The notes under the pieces were generated by a model, which saw nothing but the letters and a program-made list of their open reading frames with translations, ran no database searches and was not told the origin of the DNA. A stretch of 26,879 nucleotides of DNA from Mycoemilia scoparia (Eukaryota; Kickxellomycota; Kickxellomycetes; Kickxellales; Kickxellaceae): the NCBI GenBank assembly GCA_027575805.1, contig JANBPU010000219.1, forward strand, positions 1-26,879, read 5' to 3'. Position numbers and translations under genes: made by a program. Of the stretch, positions 1-9,836 are shown one piece after another. The stretch's first letter is position 1. Each line of letters starts with the position of its first letter.

Positions 1-25
1 TTATTCAATGTTAAAACAAATTGAT

Positions 26-31
26 TTTATT
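26..31 (-). terminator. Possible polyadenylation signal AATAAA
   Basis: The minus strand reads AATAAA about 180 bases after the stop codon of the small secreted-protein gene at 209-433. It is the only canonical signal seen close downstream. Cleavage-site position is not visible. Confidence 0.35.
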
Positions 32-208
32 ATTATAAAGAAAGGAGAGAGAGAAGGTTTGAGTGAATGTGTTGAGTGTGAAAATGAACATATGTTTGTG
101 GTTTATGCAAAAATACGAAAGTTCGGTTTGCCTTTGGATTTATATTCTTAACGGAATTAAGATTTTTGATAGTTGTTATCTGGTTCGAACATTGAAATAG
201 AAAAATAA

Positions 209-433
209 TTATAGCCAAGAGTTTTTATTCTTGATATTGCTGTCACTGCTGCTGCTGCCGCCGCCGCTACCAATAGCGGTTGTATTGATATCTGCTTTTG
301 GATCAGAACCAATTCCAATGCTTAAGGTCAAGTTTGGCAAAAGACCGGCAAATGCAGTTGTAGCAAAAAGAATGGCAAAGATGAAAGGAACTACGGCAGT
401 GGTAGTGGTAGTGGTGGAGGAAAAAAGTTTCAT
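209..433 (-). CDS. Small secreted protein, 74 residues
   Basis: The product starts MKLFSS, has a Thr run, then a hydrophobic segment ending in TTAFA at residues 25-29. This is a classical signal peptide with predicted cleavage after Ala29. The mature part of about 45 residues has a Leu/Ile-rich start and a Gly/Ser-rich tail and no cysteines, so it is not a typical Cys-rich effector. It looks exported to the wall or medium, but no family was recognised. The ATG is the first in the frame and lies 132 bases downstream of a TATAAATA box, the same arrangement as the secreted protein at 21342-21902. The small size and low-complexity tail leave room for doubt, and a downstream exon is possible. Confidence 0.55.
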   Translation of the reverse strand: MKLFSSTTTTTTAVVPFIFAILFATTAFAGLLPNLTLSIGIGSDPKADINTTAIGSGGGSSSSDSNIKNKNSWL

Positions 434-565
434 TTTAAGTTGTTATTGAAAAGTTTGTATTTAGAATCAAGACAGGAGGAGGAGCTGGTGCTGTGATGCT
501 TGGTAAGTTTAGGGAATGACGGTTGATGCTTAGTGATCTTCTTTTCAAAATAGAAATCTTTCAGG

Positions 566-573
566 TATTTATA
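566..573 (-). promoter_or_regulatory. TATA box of the small secreted-protein gene
   Basis: The minus strand reads TATAAATA, 132 bases upstream of the ATG at 433. The secreted-protein gene at 21342-21902 has the same octamer 130 bases upstream of its ATG, which supports both calls. Confidence 0.45.
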
Positions 574-1138
574 ATATTTGGAAAGGTCAAGCGTTGTAGT
601 TTGTTTTCTCCCTATCTTTGTATATTCAAGTATCAACATAACAGAATACGTTTGTTTGTGTAAATTTATATATTGAAAGTGTTTATAACTCTAACAATGT
701 TAATTGTCTATTAATAATATCTGTCTATCAATTTATTGCTTTGATGAAAGGGATCAACAAACACAATCGTTATCTTGCTTTTTGGATATAAACCAACTAC
801 CCCAGGTTCCAACATGAAAATGATATTCACATTGCATATGTTTTTTATTACTTTGTTAAAACAATAATTGTAGATATTTGTAGTACCAGTAGCATTGAAA
901 ATAAACACTCGTATTAAATCCTTTTGTTTGTATTGTGGGATGAGAGAGAGAGAGAGCTATAATATATGAGTGTTCTTTTGTGGGGTGGAGTTGAAGTTAA
1001 AAATAGATCGACCTTTTTGAGTTTATTTTCTGATCCAATCGTTTATGCACAATGTATGTAAGCTTATGCAGAATATCACAAAAATAAAATGTTATAAATA
1101 AACCTTTTGAAGCATTTAAATCATTAAAGTCTACACTA
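574..1138. other. Intergenic, no gene seen
   Basis: AT-rich sequence with only short, unconvincing reading frames. A (GA)n tract lies at 942-956. It is probably upstream regulatory sequence of the small secreted-protein gene. Confidence 0.4.
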
Positions 1139-1240
1139 TGGGTAATAATTTTTGAAGAGTGAAAGTTTACTAGTAAAACTGGACATCCATTTGACTGTGA
1201 TTCCCCCTATAAATATTCGCCCTTCAAAAATTATGATCCA
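1139..1240. mobile_element. MITE copy A, 102 bases, TA-flanked
   Basis: The left end reads TGGGTAATAATTTTTGAAG and the right end, reversed, reads TGGATCATAATTTTTGAAG. These are near-identical terminal inverted repeats of at least 19 bases, and TA lies directly outside both ends (1137-1138, 1241-1242). There is no coding capacity. The length is the same as the copy at 22686-22787. TA duplications and this size fit non-autonomous Tc1/mariner-type elements; no partner transposase of that class is in the window. Confidence 0.8.
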
Positions 1241-2068
1241 TATGGTGAAAAAATCATGTGAGACCCATCAGTAAATAGAAAAATTTATTGAGCAACACTA
1301 CAAAAAAAGAAGATAGAGATGTATATAATAGATTCGATGGGATGATTTTCAAAAAAATGCTTAGTAGTATAATCATACGTATTTGGGTTTGGTCTGGTTT
1401 AATACTGTCTTAAAAAAACTGTGGATCCTTTGGAATTTGTATATTGAAGTATCAAACTTTGCCTAGGTCATAATGGAAAGATATGAATATTATGTTCACC
1501 TTATATTTGACCATTAATAAAACCTCACAAATATTGGCATCAATTTGTTGTTTTTTCACATTTAATGCCTCAGATGATGTTAATAAAAACAAAATCAGAC
1601 CCTACATACCTTCATAGCAATAATACATATTGTTTTTATAAATTACAGAAACCAATATTAGTTTTATGTCGGATAAAACTTGGGTTCCAGAAAATAAATG
1701 CCGCTGTATTTTAGAAATTTAGATAGATCATACATTATCAGAAAGGGATCGATCTTTGCTTTGTGGTCTAATATCAAGAGCCCGCCCCAGCAAGATATGG
1801 TCGGTCATGTTGGTTTTTGAACAAGAATAAATGATATTCAGATATCACATTGTCTTAAAGGCGTCTTTTGTGTGGGTGGGCGTTTAATAAACCCCCCTTA
1901 CAATGATAAAGATGAAATTCATATGATCATTTGGATGTTTACCAAGCAAGATTAAACAAGAAACCAGGAAGTCAACAATCCACCATCATTAAAGTTATTG
2001 CTGTCAAGATGCAAAATACATACATACAGATTTTGTGGGAAAGTCCTTTTTTATCAGCAACTGTATCC

Positions 2069-2102
2069 ATGTATGTATGTATGTATGTATGTATGTATGT
2101 AC
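2069..2102. repeat. (TATG)n microsatellite
   Basis: About eight tandem copies of the tetramer GTAT/TATG, nearly uninterrupted. A short related tract lies near 5254-5266. Confidence 0.9.
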
Positions 2103-3564
2103 AAGTAAATTAAATGGAGATTTTCTCGCATTAATACTGCAAAAGAGTGTGAGTAAGAGACTGAGATATGATGTTGTTTTTCACTTTCTTGTGGTCTTGA
2201 AGTAGCAGTAGTAGTAAGTTGAAGATGGATAGAAACCAGGATAAGAATGCATTAATAATAACCATGTGCAGGTTATATAGCTGGCAAAAACAAGACTAGG
2301 AAAATGAGAGCCGGAGGTGAGGGGGGTGGTTATTTTGACTCTCGATTGTTTTTGATTTGTATTGTCTGAGCAACAATGTTTTATTTCTAGAATCTTTATA
2401 GATATACATATACTTGTTGTAACTAGTCTGTTAAGAAAGAGAAACAGAGAGAGAGAGAGAAGATTTGGATAGGGCTTAGGGACGTGAACGTTAAGTTGAT
2501 GTAATAGAACGGTTACGGATATAAGAAAAATGATCAACTAATGGAACTATTACAACAGTGTATAGTATGTCAAGACCAAGATTACTCTACACACTGACTT
2601 TAGACTAGAAAGATGCAAGTAAAGATATGTGAATAGAATAATAGGCTGTTTGTGTATCTGTGTGCGTATGTGTAACAAAGAATAGACAGAGAGGAAGATG
2701 TTATGCCTCAAGTGTGTCTAAGATCCGAAAGATAAATTCAGAAGCGCACACGTTTAGTTAGTTAGTTGAGGATGGCCAAAGCGGTAAGATATTAAACACA
2801 AAAGTAGCAATTATAATAGCCAGCAAGATTATATGCAAGTAGTAATGTTTGTTATACTATTAGGTTACTTATTATGAGCCGAAAGTTTGATACAACGACC
2901 ACCCTTGGTATTAGACAATGTATGTAGAGATAAAATAAATGTGATAGTCATGTGGATTTCCTCTTCTCTCTCTCTCTCTAAACATACAATCTGGCTTTTA
3001 TTATTGTTTACTTAATGTAATGCCATGTAATGTGATGTAAAATAGACATTATTACACAAGAATGAGCAAAGCAAGACTCAACGACCACCTGTAGTTCGAT
3101 CCATACAAATGCTTATTATATTGTGTTGATTGTCTCTCTCTTGTTTTGCTTTTTTCTCTTAGGTTAAAAATGTGCGACTAATGGAGTAGGGGAAAATATT
3201 ACGAGGATTGCTAAATGATGCGAGGAATTGGCTACACAAAAAAGATTACACATGATGTATCGAATCCAATCGAGTTTATAATTTTAGAATAGGATAGGTG
3301 AGTTTGTAGTACCTGAGATAACATTAGAATGTATCTGCTACTAATGACGTTAACAATGGAGTCATAGTAGAGACCAGATAGTAGAACAGCAAACCAAAAT
3401 AACTGTGATGTCACTCTGAATAATGAATAAAAGAGAGGAAGAGGGTTAGGCAAGAAATGGATAAACCTTTAATACGCCACCACTATCATCAGAGTTTGTA
3501 TTTTTTTATAGTTTTGATGGCCAACAAAAAGTCTAGTCACATGGATAATTGTGAATTTGTTTAT

Positions 3565-3596
3565 TCTCTCTCTCTCTCTCTCTCCACACACACACA
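3565..3596. repeat. (CT)n followed by (CA)n
   Basis: Twenty bases of alternating CT run directly into a dozen bases of CA. It is the longest of several CT/GA tracts in the gene-poor stretch. Confidence 0.85.
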
Positions 3597-4894
3597 GAGA
3601 AAGAAAAATCCAAATCGGATACTTTGTGGCCGTTGCTCTCAGATACTAATTATTAAAGGCGCGGCATTAGGCAGGGAAATGAAGAAAGATATGGGTGTGG
3701 GAATCAGTGATGGGTTGCATAAATTTAAAAGTCACAAGATCTGCCCACACAGACACATAGTCGTTTGAATATAATGAAAATTATACACAAATTGTGCATG
3801 CATTATACTGGTTATTATGGTGGAGCTGCTCTTTTGGTGGGCTTGAGATAGATGGCAGAATCTCCTTTGTAGGTGTACCAGAATAATACCCTGGATAATA
3901 GCCATTAATCCGTCAGGCTCCAGCCAAAGTGAATGAATGGGTTATGGCCCGATTTGCAGGGAATGTACAAGTGTACCAATCTGTTTCCAATTGATGGAGA
4001 ACTACTTGCCAGATGGAAGAAGGAGCATAGTGGCCATTTGCATAAAACAATGACAGTAATTACATGCAATAACTATTGCCATCATGATGGCTGTTATTTA
4101 TCATCGATGATGATGATGATGATATTAATGTGGGAATCGGCAAGAGTGCTTTTCTTTAAAGACACAACGACCTCAGGCCTGAAGTTGTGTGCAAGTATGA
4201 GGCAATTGTTATTCGAATACAAGTAACAACCAGATTGATGATCTCTGTTTCGTCATCCCCAGTCTTTCACTTCACAAATCAACGCTCAGAAAAGTGAGAT
4301 ACACAGACTTTACAAGAATTGCAATAGTATCTAATTATATAGGCTTAAAAGATTTGTAAATGCTGAGGTGGCGTTATAAATCCAGCTTTACTGGTGAATA
4401 GTTTTTTCATCATTTGTCTTTATAAGAGAGAGAGCGATGGAGAGAAATGAAACAGGATTTGATCTAGTCAAGGATCATTGACTATTGAGACTGTGCTTAC
4501 AGGAAATGGAATATATCACATTGCTACAAATATCAGCACTATTGTTTTATAATGATAGTTACTTGATTAAGAAATAAGTAAATGTCAATCATGAATTTAT
4601 ATGTATATCTGAATTCTATTTCAACGTTGCTAAATAACCATCAAACCCGCATTCTCTCGTTATTGGATAGTGTGAATATTCCAGAGAGAGAGAGAAAAAA
4701 AAGAGGGGCATATGAGTAAGAACACATTTCAAAGTGCGGTAGGATTTGTGAATAATAATACACAGTATTAAACAGAATTAGCCAATAACATAGTATAACA
4801 TAGCCTTTAGAGAAATCTACATTGATTTCTAATAACAATGTAAATATTATAAATATATTAGTGGCTAGTAGTGTAGAAGAATGGCGTCCACATA

Positions 4895-4992
4895 TGGATT
4901 ATAGTTTTTGGAGAGTACCTTTTGGTGGCTGCCAGCAATTATAGGGGAAATCGCGGCCAAATGTGCGACTTGCCCTTTAAAAATAACTACCC
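4895..4992. mobile_element. MITE copy B, diverged
   Basis: The left end, TGGATTATAGTTTTTGGAGAG, follows a TA (4893-4894). The inner part shares TTTTGGTGGC and a TATAGGGG-type core with the nested copy at 21135-21234, in the same orientation. The right end, TTTAAAAATAACTACCC, is a decayed inverted repeat and its flanking TA is lost. Short overlapping reading frames here are artefacts of the element. Confidence 0.65.
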
Positions 4993-4994
4993 TT

Positions 4995-7018
4995 TTATTA
5001 TATACCTTCCTGTATACACTGGCCCAAAAAGAAATAGAAATAGTAGACATATTATTGTTGGATTTGGAAGTAGAATTCCAATACCACATACTAAAATAAA
5101 ATATAGCCATATTATAGAAGGAGTGCCATACTTGCACAAAAGATGCATGGACGTAACTAAAGTTGTAATATAGAAGATTTAGGGACAGAGGATTTAATTG
5201 TTGTATATTGTTTGATAGATTTATGTGGTTTGTAATATAGGACCATCATCTTTATGTATGTATGTAATTCCAGTAAAATTGAGTAGGTCGGAAAATGAGA
5301 GATGGTTGGGATCATGACTTTTTTATTGTAAAATAGGATGAATTTATAAAGGACCTATATACTACTAAAAATGTAACCTTGCTATGATTACAATATTGTA
5401 TGTATAGAAGCCCGTTGTATAGCAATACTATTATTATTTCTATTGCTATTGACACATGCACAATGTAAATAATGAGCAGCTGTTTGTTTTGCTTGAACTA
5501 TTATTGTGTCTTTTTCAAGGATACAACAACAATATTAGAAAAGATATAGATGACTTGGTTTGTATGTTTTATTATATTAACCAAGCAAGCAAGCAAACAA
5601 ACAAGGATGTATGCAAAAGCCAGACGGGCAGGAAAGGATTTACAAAAGGAATGACACATGAAGCCCAGGGAAATAATAAGGGAAGAGAACAATTGGGTCA
5701 AATAATACAATAGGCCACAAATCGCTTTTTTTCTAGCTCAGTAGTGTTAGCATGTCGAAAAGGAACAGATTATGATGCGGAGATCAAATAGGCGGGGGCT
5801 AGCTGATTGCACACAGCACTGCCTAAAACAAAAATAAGCTTAGAATCAATCTATTGTCTTTCTTTTTCTTTACATTGAGAGTATACTATCCACCCACAGC
5901 GAAGAGTGAAATAAAGAGATATGGATCTTTTGAAAGACGTGTACATGGTTGGTTGGGCTATTTATAAATGGCAAGAAAAGGCTTTTGTTTGTGAGCACCT
6001 GTATCCATGTATGGCGGCACTAAAGTAAAAGAATGGTGTGGTTGTGGTCTCCAGCAACAGTCTATTATATCTTGTTGTTCTGTTAATTTCATTGGCAATT
6101 GACGATTACAATAATAATGCCACTATTGAAATGTATGGATGATGAGGTGCCTTGAAAATTTTTTGGCAGTGCTGTTTAAGAGTTGGAGGTGCGTTGGGAT
6201 TTGAGATATAATAATAGCAGTAATGGCACTGCAATTGACAATGTAGTGGTTTCTGTAAGGCTGAGGAGAGGATGGGGAGATTATAAGTCTGAGGTTATAT
6301 TTTAGGATTCGCAGATACATGCATAGAGTACTCCTGTTACATACAAATATAGAAAGAAAGATGCAGAGGGTAATAAACTGGATGAGCTGTATGGATGGAC
6401 AGAGAGAGAGGGAGAATAAGGAAATAGTAGTCAAATCTGAAAGACAATGTAAAAGAGAAAAGTGTGGGAATAAGGATGGGCAGCTAGCCACAGAATGAAC
6501 CTCAAGGCGTGCAAAGTTGAAGGAATCCAAAGAGAGAGAGAATTTCCTTTTTCTTTACACGAGGGCGTTTCAGAAATATGATAATAAATATGTGTGTGTG
6601 AATTTGATGGTTTGAGACATAACAATTTTTTGTAACTGCCTGGTATCTGCTGCTTGACTCCCTCCTGCCTGCAAAAACCACGCCATTAGTGTTAGTATTG
6701 CTGCTCCACAATTAGCTTTTTTGTCAGTTAGAAAATAACTGGGGCGTCATAGCGATTTTGACATCTACGCTTTATAAGTGGAAAGAAACAGGAAGTAGGA
6801 GGCAATAAATTTATAGCTGAATAAAACACCTTCTTTGTAGCTATTAAGGCCATATTCTTTCTTTGATACAGATGTCAGCAAGACACAGAATGCTTGTATC
6901 AGAAAGAGACGATTGCGTGTGGGCTGAAGGAGAACCGATGGTTATGATAAAATCCAGGACCGTTTAGTCTGCTATTATTGTTGCTAACGATTTGTGGGTT
7001 GTGAGATTATTTCATTAG
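4995..7018. other. Gene-poor intergenic stretch
   Basis: AT-rich with GA tracts near 6401-6411 and 6531-6540. Reading frames at 5456-5713 (plus) and 6123-6530 (minus) have the biased composition of simple-sequence DNA and no recognisable domains. Nothing could be assigned. Confidence 0.4.
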
Positions 7019-7748
7019 TTAGATGCTCCAGAGTTCTTGCCTACCCACCCCCCGTTTCTCACCCGCCTGGTTGAGACTGCCCGCCTGCCCGAGGCTTGCA
7101 TATCTCTGCATATGATGATACCCACACACACACAGATATTTGGAATACAGACATTCTGTCTGTGTTTCTTTCTGCGTTTTTATAGAAGTCACGCTTAACC
7201 CAGTCGTGCCATCACCCCAAGTGGAGCTAAGACACAATTTAAAGGGTGGGCGGGTTGATTGACCCTCCCCTCTCACTCTGGTTGGCTTGGTATCGTCATT
7301 TTTTCCATGACACCACTTAACGACCACTGCTGGATAAGTGATGCGGCTGTCATGAGAGCATGGACAAGAACCCGATTATAATATAAAATAGACTGCCTCT
7401 CCCACCACCAAACCATATCACTTCCCGACCACTTGACAGCTTTACTTTCTCTTTATATACATATACATTTATATTTGATACCAGTGGTGTTCTCTCGAAC
7501 AACTTTTTTGGTTACATATTTTGTTAAGCTTGCTCAAACTACTGGTGAAACAGCGGACTCGTATCACACACACACACAGAGTAGGCTCACACTGATTTAG
7601 CCATCCAAGCAAGCAAGTTTTTTCTGGCAAACTGTTACTATACCAAATTCGACTGTATACTATTGCTATTCTCACTAATAATAGAAGCTTGCTAAATTCG
7701 GCTTTGTCAACAATATCCCCCAGCTTATATAATCTCTCGCTTTCATAT
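7019..7748 (+). promoter_or_regulatory. Probable promoter and leader of the gene at 7749
   Basis: Within an AT-rich neighbourhood, 7030-7290 is C/G-rich, with a CCCACCCCCCG run (about 7043-7054) and CCCCT motifs near 7265. CCCCT resembles the stress element known from yeasts, but its relevance here is inference. CT-rich sequence follows, and a TATA-like CTTTATATACATATA lies near 7450-7465, about 290 bases before the ATG. A (CA)n tract lies near 7566-7577. Confidence 0.4.
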
Positions 7749-9242
7749 ATGCAATCGTCTATTCACTATCGCCATACAAGCCACATGTCTTTACCTTCCC
7801 CACCATCAGCCGCCAATAGCAGAAGCATCACCATCGCCCCCAGACAGTCAGGTACCACTAGTGGGTTTACTAATAGTAGCGCTTCCACTGAACATCATCC
7901 TCACTACCTTCAAAAAGACATTGAAAGATCAAGCCAACATCAATTATTACAGCAGCAACACGGAGGAACTGGTCGTAGAAATAGCGATGGACAAACCCCA
8001 ACAAGGTCATCGCCATCTCTTTATGGACCCTCATCCAATCTAACGACACCCAGCGCTTCTCCAGTTAGTAGTAGTAGCGCTACCACTGCTACCAAACGTC
8101 AATTTAACCATCACCAAGAACGACCCAACGCCCTGGTGCTACGTCCTGAACACAACAATAATAACGATTTTGTGAACATCATTGGCTCTGGCTATAATGA
8201 CAACGATGTAGATGATGATGATGATGATGATAATTCAACCCTTTATGACCTTCTAGTTGCGTCATCCACACCGACCAAAGTAGGAGGCGGAACAAAGAAC
8301 TTGAGTTCGACTGGCTTCAGCAAATCCAATCAACGCCAGGCCTCGTTATTACCCACCCCAGTTTCGTCGCCCTCCTCGCTAAATACCAAGACCTCGATCT
8401 CTTCTTTTTCCGCCTCTCCTTATAAAGTCATCACTACCAAGTCAGTAAATAATGGTGGTGGTAGTCTTGGGCGTAAGGCATCTGTATCTAACCCCCCTCC
8501 ACCAACATCCTATTACCTTTTCCATCCCCAGCAAACTACTGCTACTACAAAGAAATCTTACTCCATGTATAACCACAGCCACCATAACAATAATTACGAC
8601 GATTATGATTATGACGATGATGCCAGTCTAGTTGAATCTTCTGGATATAATAACGATATCATTTCCTCACCAGCTTCTTCAGCTACAAAGTCGGACTCTC
8701 CTTCACTTCACCACGACCAGCATGGCTTTGATGAATTCGAAACATTCTTATTATCCCAAGGCTTTAATGCTCAAAGAAATCGACAGCGACGCCAATCTGG
8801 AAGTAGATTACGTTCCCAAACTGCAACAATTACCACCTCCGCATCCATACCATCCCCAGTTAATAACAATGTTGACAACTGCTCTCCTTTTGTTACTAGC
8901 GGTGGTGGTCGTAGAAGAAATACAACAACTGGTGTGGAATCCAGCTCTCCTCCTACCAATAACAAGTGTATATCTTCTGGTTATCCCATCGTTCCCGCAA
9001 AACTATCATCCTCTTCGAGAAAGAGTAGTAATAGCTTTGAAGTAGTTCAACAGCAGCGTAGTATCAATAGCAACAAAGATTGTAATGATAAGGAAGAAGA
9101 AGAAGAGGAGGAAGATATGGTCTTGTTTTCAGACTCAGTTGTTTATTCGATCAACCTTAAATATCCTAAAAATTCGATATATTCGTCGCCGATTAATTCT
9201 AAATTCAAGATTGTTGATGTACCCACCCGTATTAGTTGGTAA
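7749..9242 (+). CDS. Ser/Asn/Thr-rich, probably disordered protein, 497 residues
   Basis: An open frame of 497 codons from the first ATG; the frame stays open 20 codons further upstream but with no ATG. Composition is dominated by Ser, Asn, Thr, Pro and Gln, with an Asp run around residue 155 and a Glu run around residues 449-456. About a dozen Ser/Thr-Pro sites occur. Five sites match the R-[RK]-x-[ST] basophilic-kinase pattern: RRNS, RKAS, RRQS, RRNT and RKSS (residues about 79, 245, 350, 392, 427). The last 35 residues are less biased (VVYSINLKYPKNSIYSSPI) and may be the conserved part. No fold or family is recognised; the pattern fits a phosphoregulated scaffold or regulator, which is inference. 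It has no visible intron, and a 7 kb gene-poor region lies upstream. Confidence 0.75.
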   Translation: MQSSIHYRHTSHMSLPSPPSAANSRSITIAPRQSGTTSGFTNSSASTEHHPHYLQKDIERSSQHQLLQQQHGGTGRRNSDGQTPTRSSPSLYGPSSNLTTPSASPVSSSSATTATKRQFNHHQERPNALVLRPEHNNNNDFVNIIGSGYNDNDVDDDDDDDNSTLYDLLVASSTPTKVGGGTKNLSSTGFSKSNQRQASLLPTPVSSPSSLNTKTSISSFSASPYKVITTKSVNNGGGSLGRKASVSNPPPPTSYYLFHPQQTTATTKKSYSMYNHSHHNNNYDDYDYDDDASLVESSGYNNDIISSPASSATKSDSPSLHHDQHGFDEFETFLLSQGFNAQRNRQRRQSGSRLRSQTATITTSASIPSPVNNNVDNCSPFVTSGGGRRRNTTTGVESSSPPTNNKCISSGYPIVPAKLSSSSRKSSNSFEVVQQQRSINSNKDCNDKEEEEEEEDMVLFSDSVVYSINLKYPKNSIYSSPINSKFKIVDVPTRISW

Positions 9243-9260
9243 CAGCCCCAATGGCTGTTA
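9240..9260 (+). other. Perfect hairpin overlapping the stop codon
   Basis: TAACAGCC, a CCAAT loop, then GGCTGTTA: an 8-base-pair perfect stem whose first three bases are the TAA stop of the 497-residue protein. A similar CAGCCA/TGGCTG hairpin lies at 21007-21023. The role, if any, is unknown; it may act at the RNA level. Confidence 0.5.
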
Positions 9261-9836
9261 TTAATAATATAACTATATTCTTTTCTATCCCATCTATTTT
9301 TTCAATTGTACACTTATTTTTGCAACCCATCCATCCATCATCCATCATTCACTTCCATACATTGATTTATCAATTCATATACTTGAGATATTATATTTAG
9401 CTTTATTTCTTTTTTTCCTTTTTTGTATACACACTAACGTACCTTCTAATTAATATATTTATCACTGTACTTGTACTACTAATACAACAGCAACATCGTA
9501 ATTATACTATATGGCTAGATCCCTAACGGGCCCATTTTGCCTATGGCATTGTTGTACTCATTGACGGTATAACAGCACCAAAGCTGGATATACAAAAACA
9601 CATATATTCTCATAGTACAAATTCAAGTAAACGTAGTGGATCCAATGAAAACTTCAAACTAAAGCCAGAAAGTTAAGTTTTTTGCACGCTTTGGATTTAG
9701 ACTAGGATATAGCATGTTCAAAGCACCTGTAATATTTATCAGATGAGCTTGGGCTTTCATCCTTAGCCTTTTCTTTTCCTCTACTTCTCACGCTGATTCC
9801 TTGACTACATCCTTGACTGCCTCTTCGAGTTCCCCT
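9261..9836. other. Intergenic, 3' flank of the 497-residue gene
   Basis: AT-rich, with CATC/CATT-rich sequence near 9327-9352. No gene seen. The distal part (9720-9836) may be the decayed end of the kinase relic that follows. Confidence 0.4.

Larger units (their letters stand above)
1243..4892. other. Gene-poor intergenic stretch
   Basis: No reading frame here has recognisable composition or motifs. The longest (2181-2537 minus, 3457-3768 plus, 3933-4226 plus) are low-complexity or made of simple repeats. The stretch holds GA/CT tracts (about 2447-2460, 2965-2979, 3565-3584, 4424-4433, 4683-4694) and a (TATG)n array. A multi-exon gene or a noncoding RNA cannot be excluded. Confidence 0.4.

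Noticed and set aside
2181..2537. 118-codon minus-strand reading frame with hydrophobic start
   Set aside because: The composition follows CT-rich and TA-rich simple sequence, with no domain or promoter support.
2770..2800. Leu/Ser tRNA-like A box ATGGCCAAAGCGGT
   Set aside because: No B box or anticodon stem within the required distance.
3085..3105. tRNA T-loop-like GTTCGATCC
   Set aside because: The flanking bases do not pair into a T-stem and no A box lies upstream.
3933..4226. 97-codon plus-strand reading frame
   Set aside because: It includes an ATGATG run and has no recognisable motif or splice context.
4908..5173. Overlapping short reading frames on both strands
   Set aside because: They lie across the decayed MITE copy B and the adjacent AT-rich DNA.
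5734..5756. tRNA D-arm-like TAGCTCAGTAGTGTTAGCA
   Set aside because: No T-arm with GTTCGA, no acceptor stem and no closed D-stem follow.
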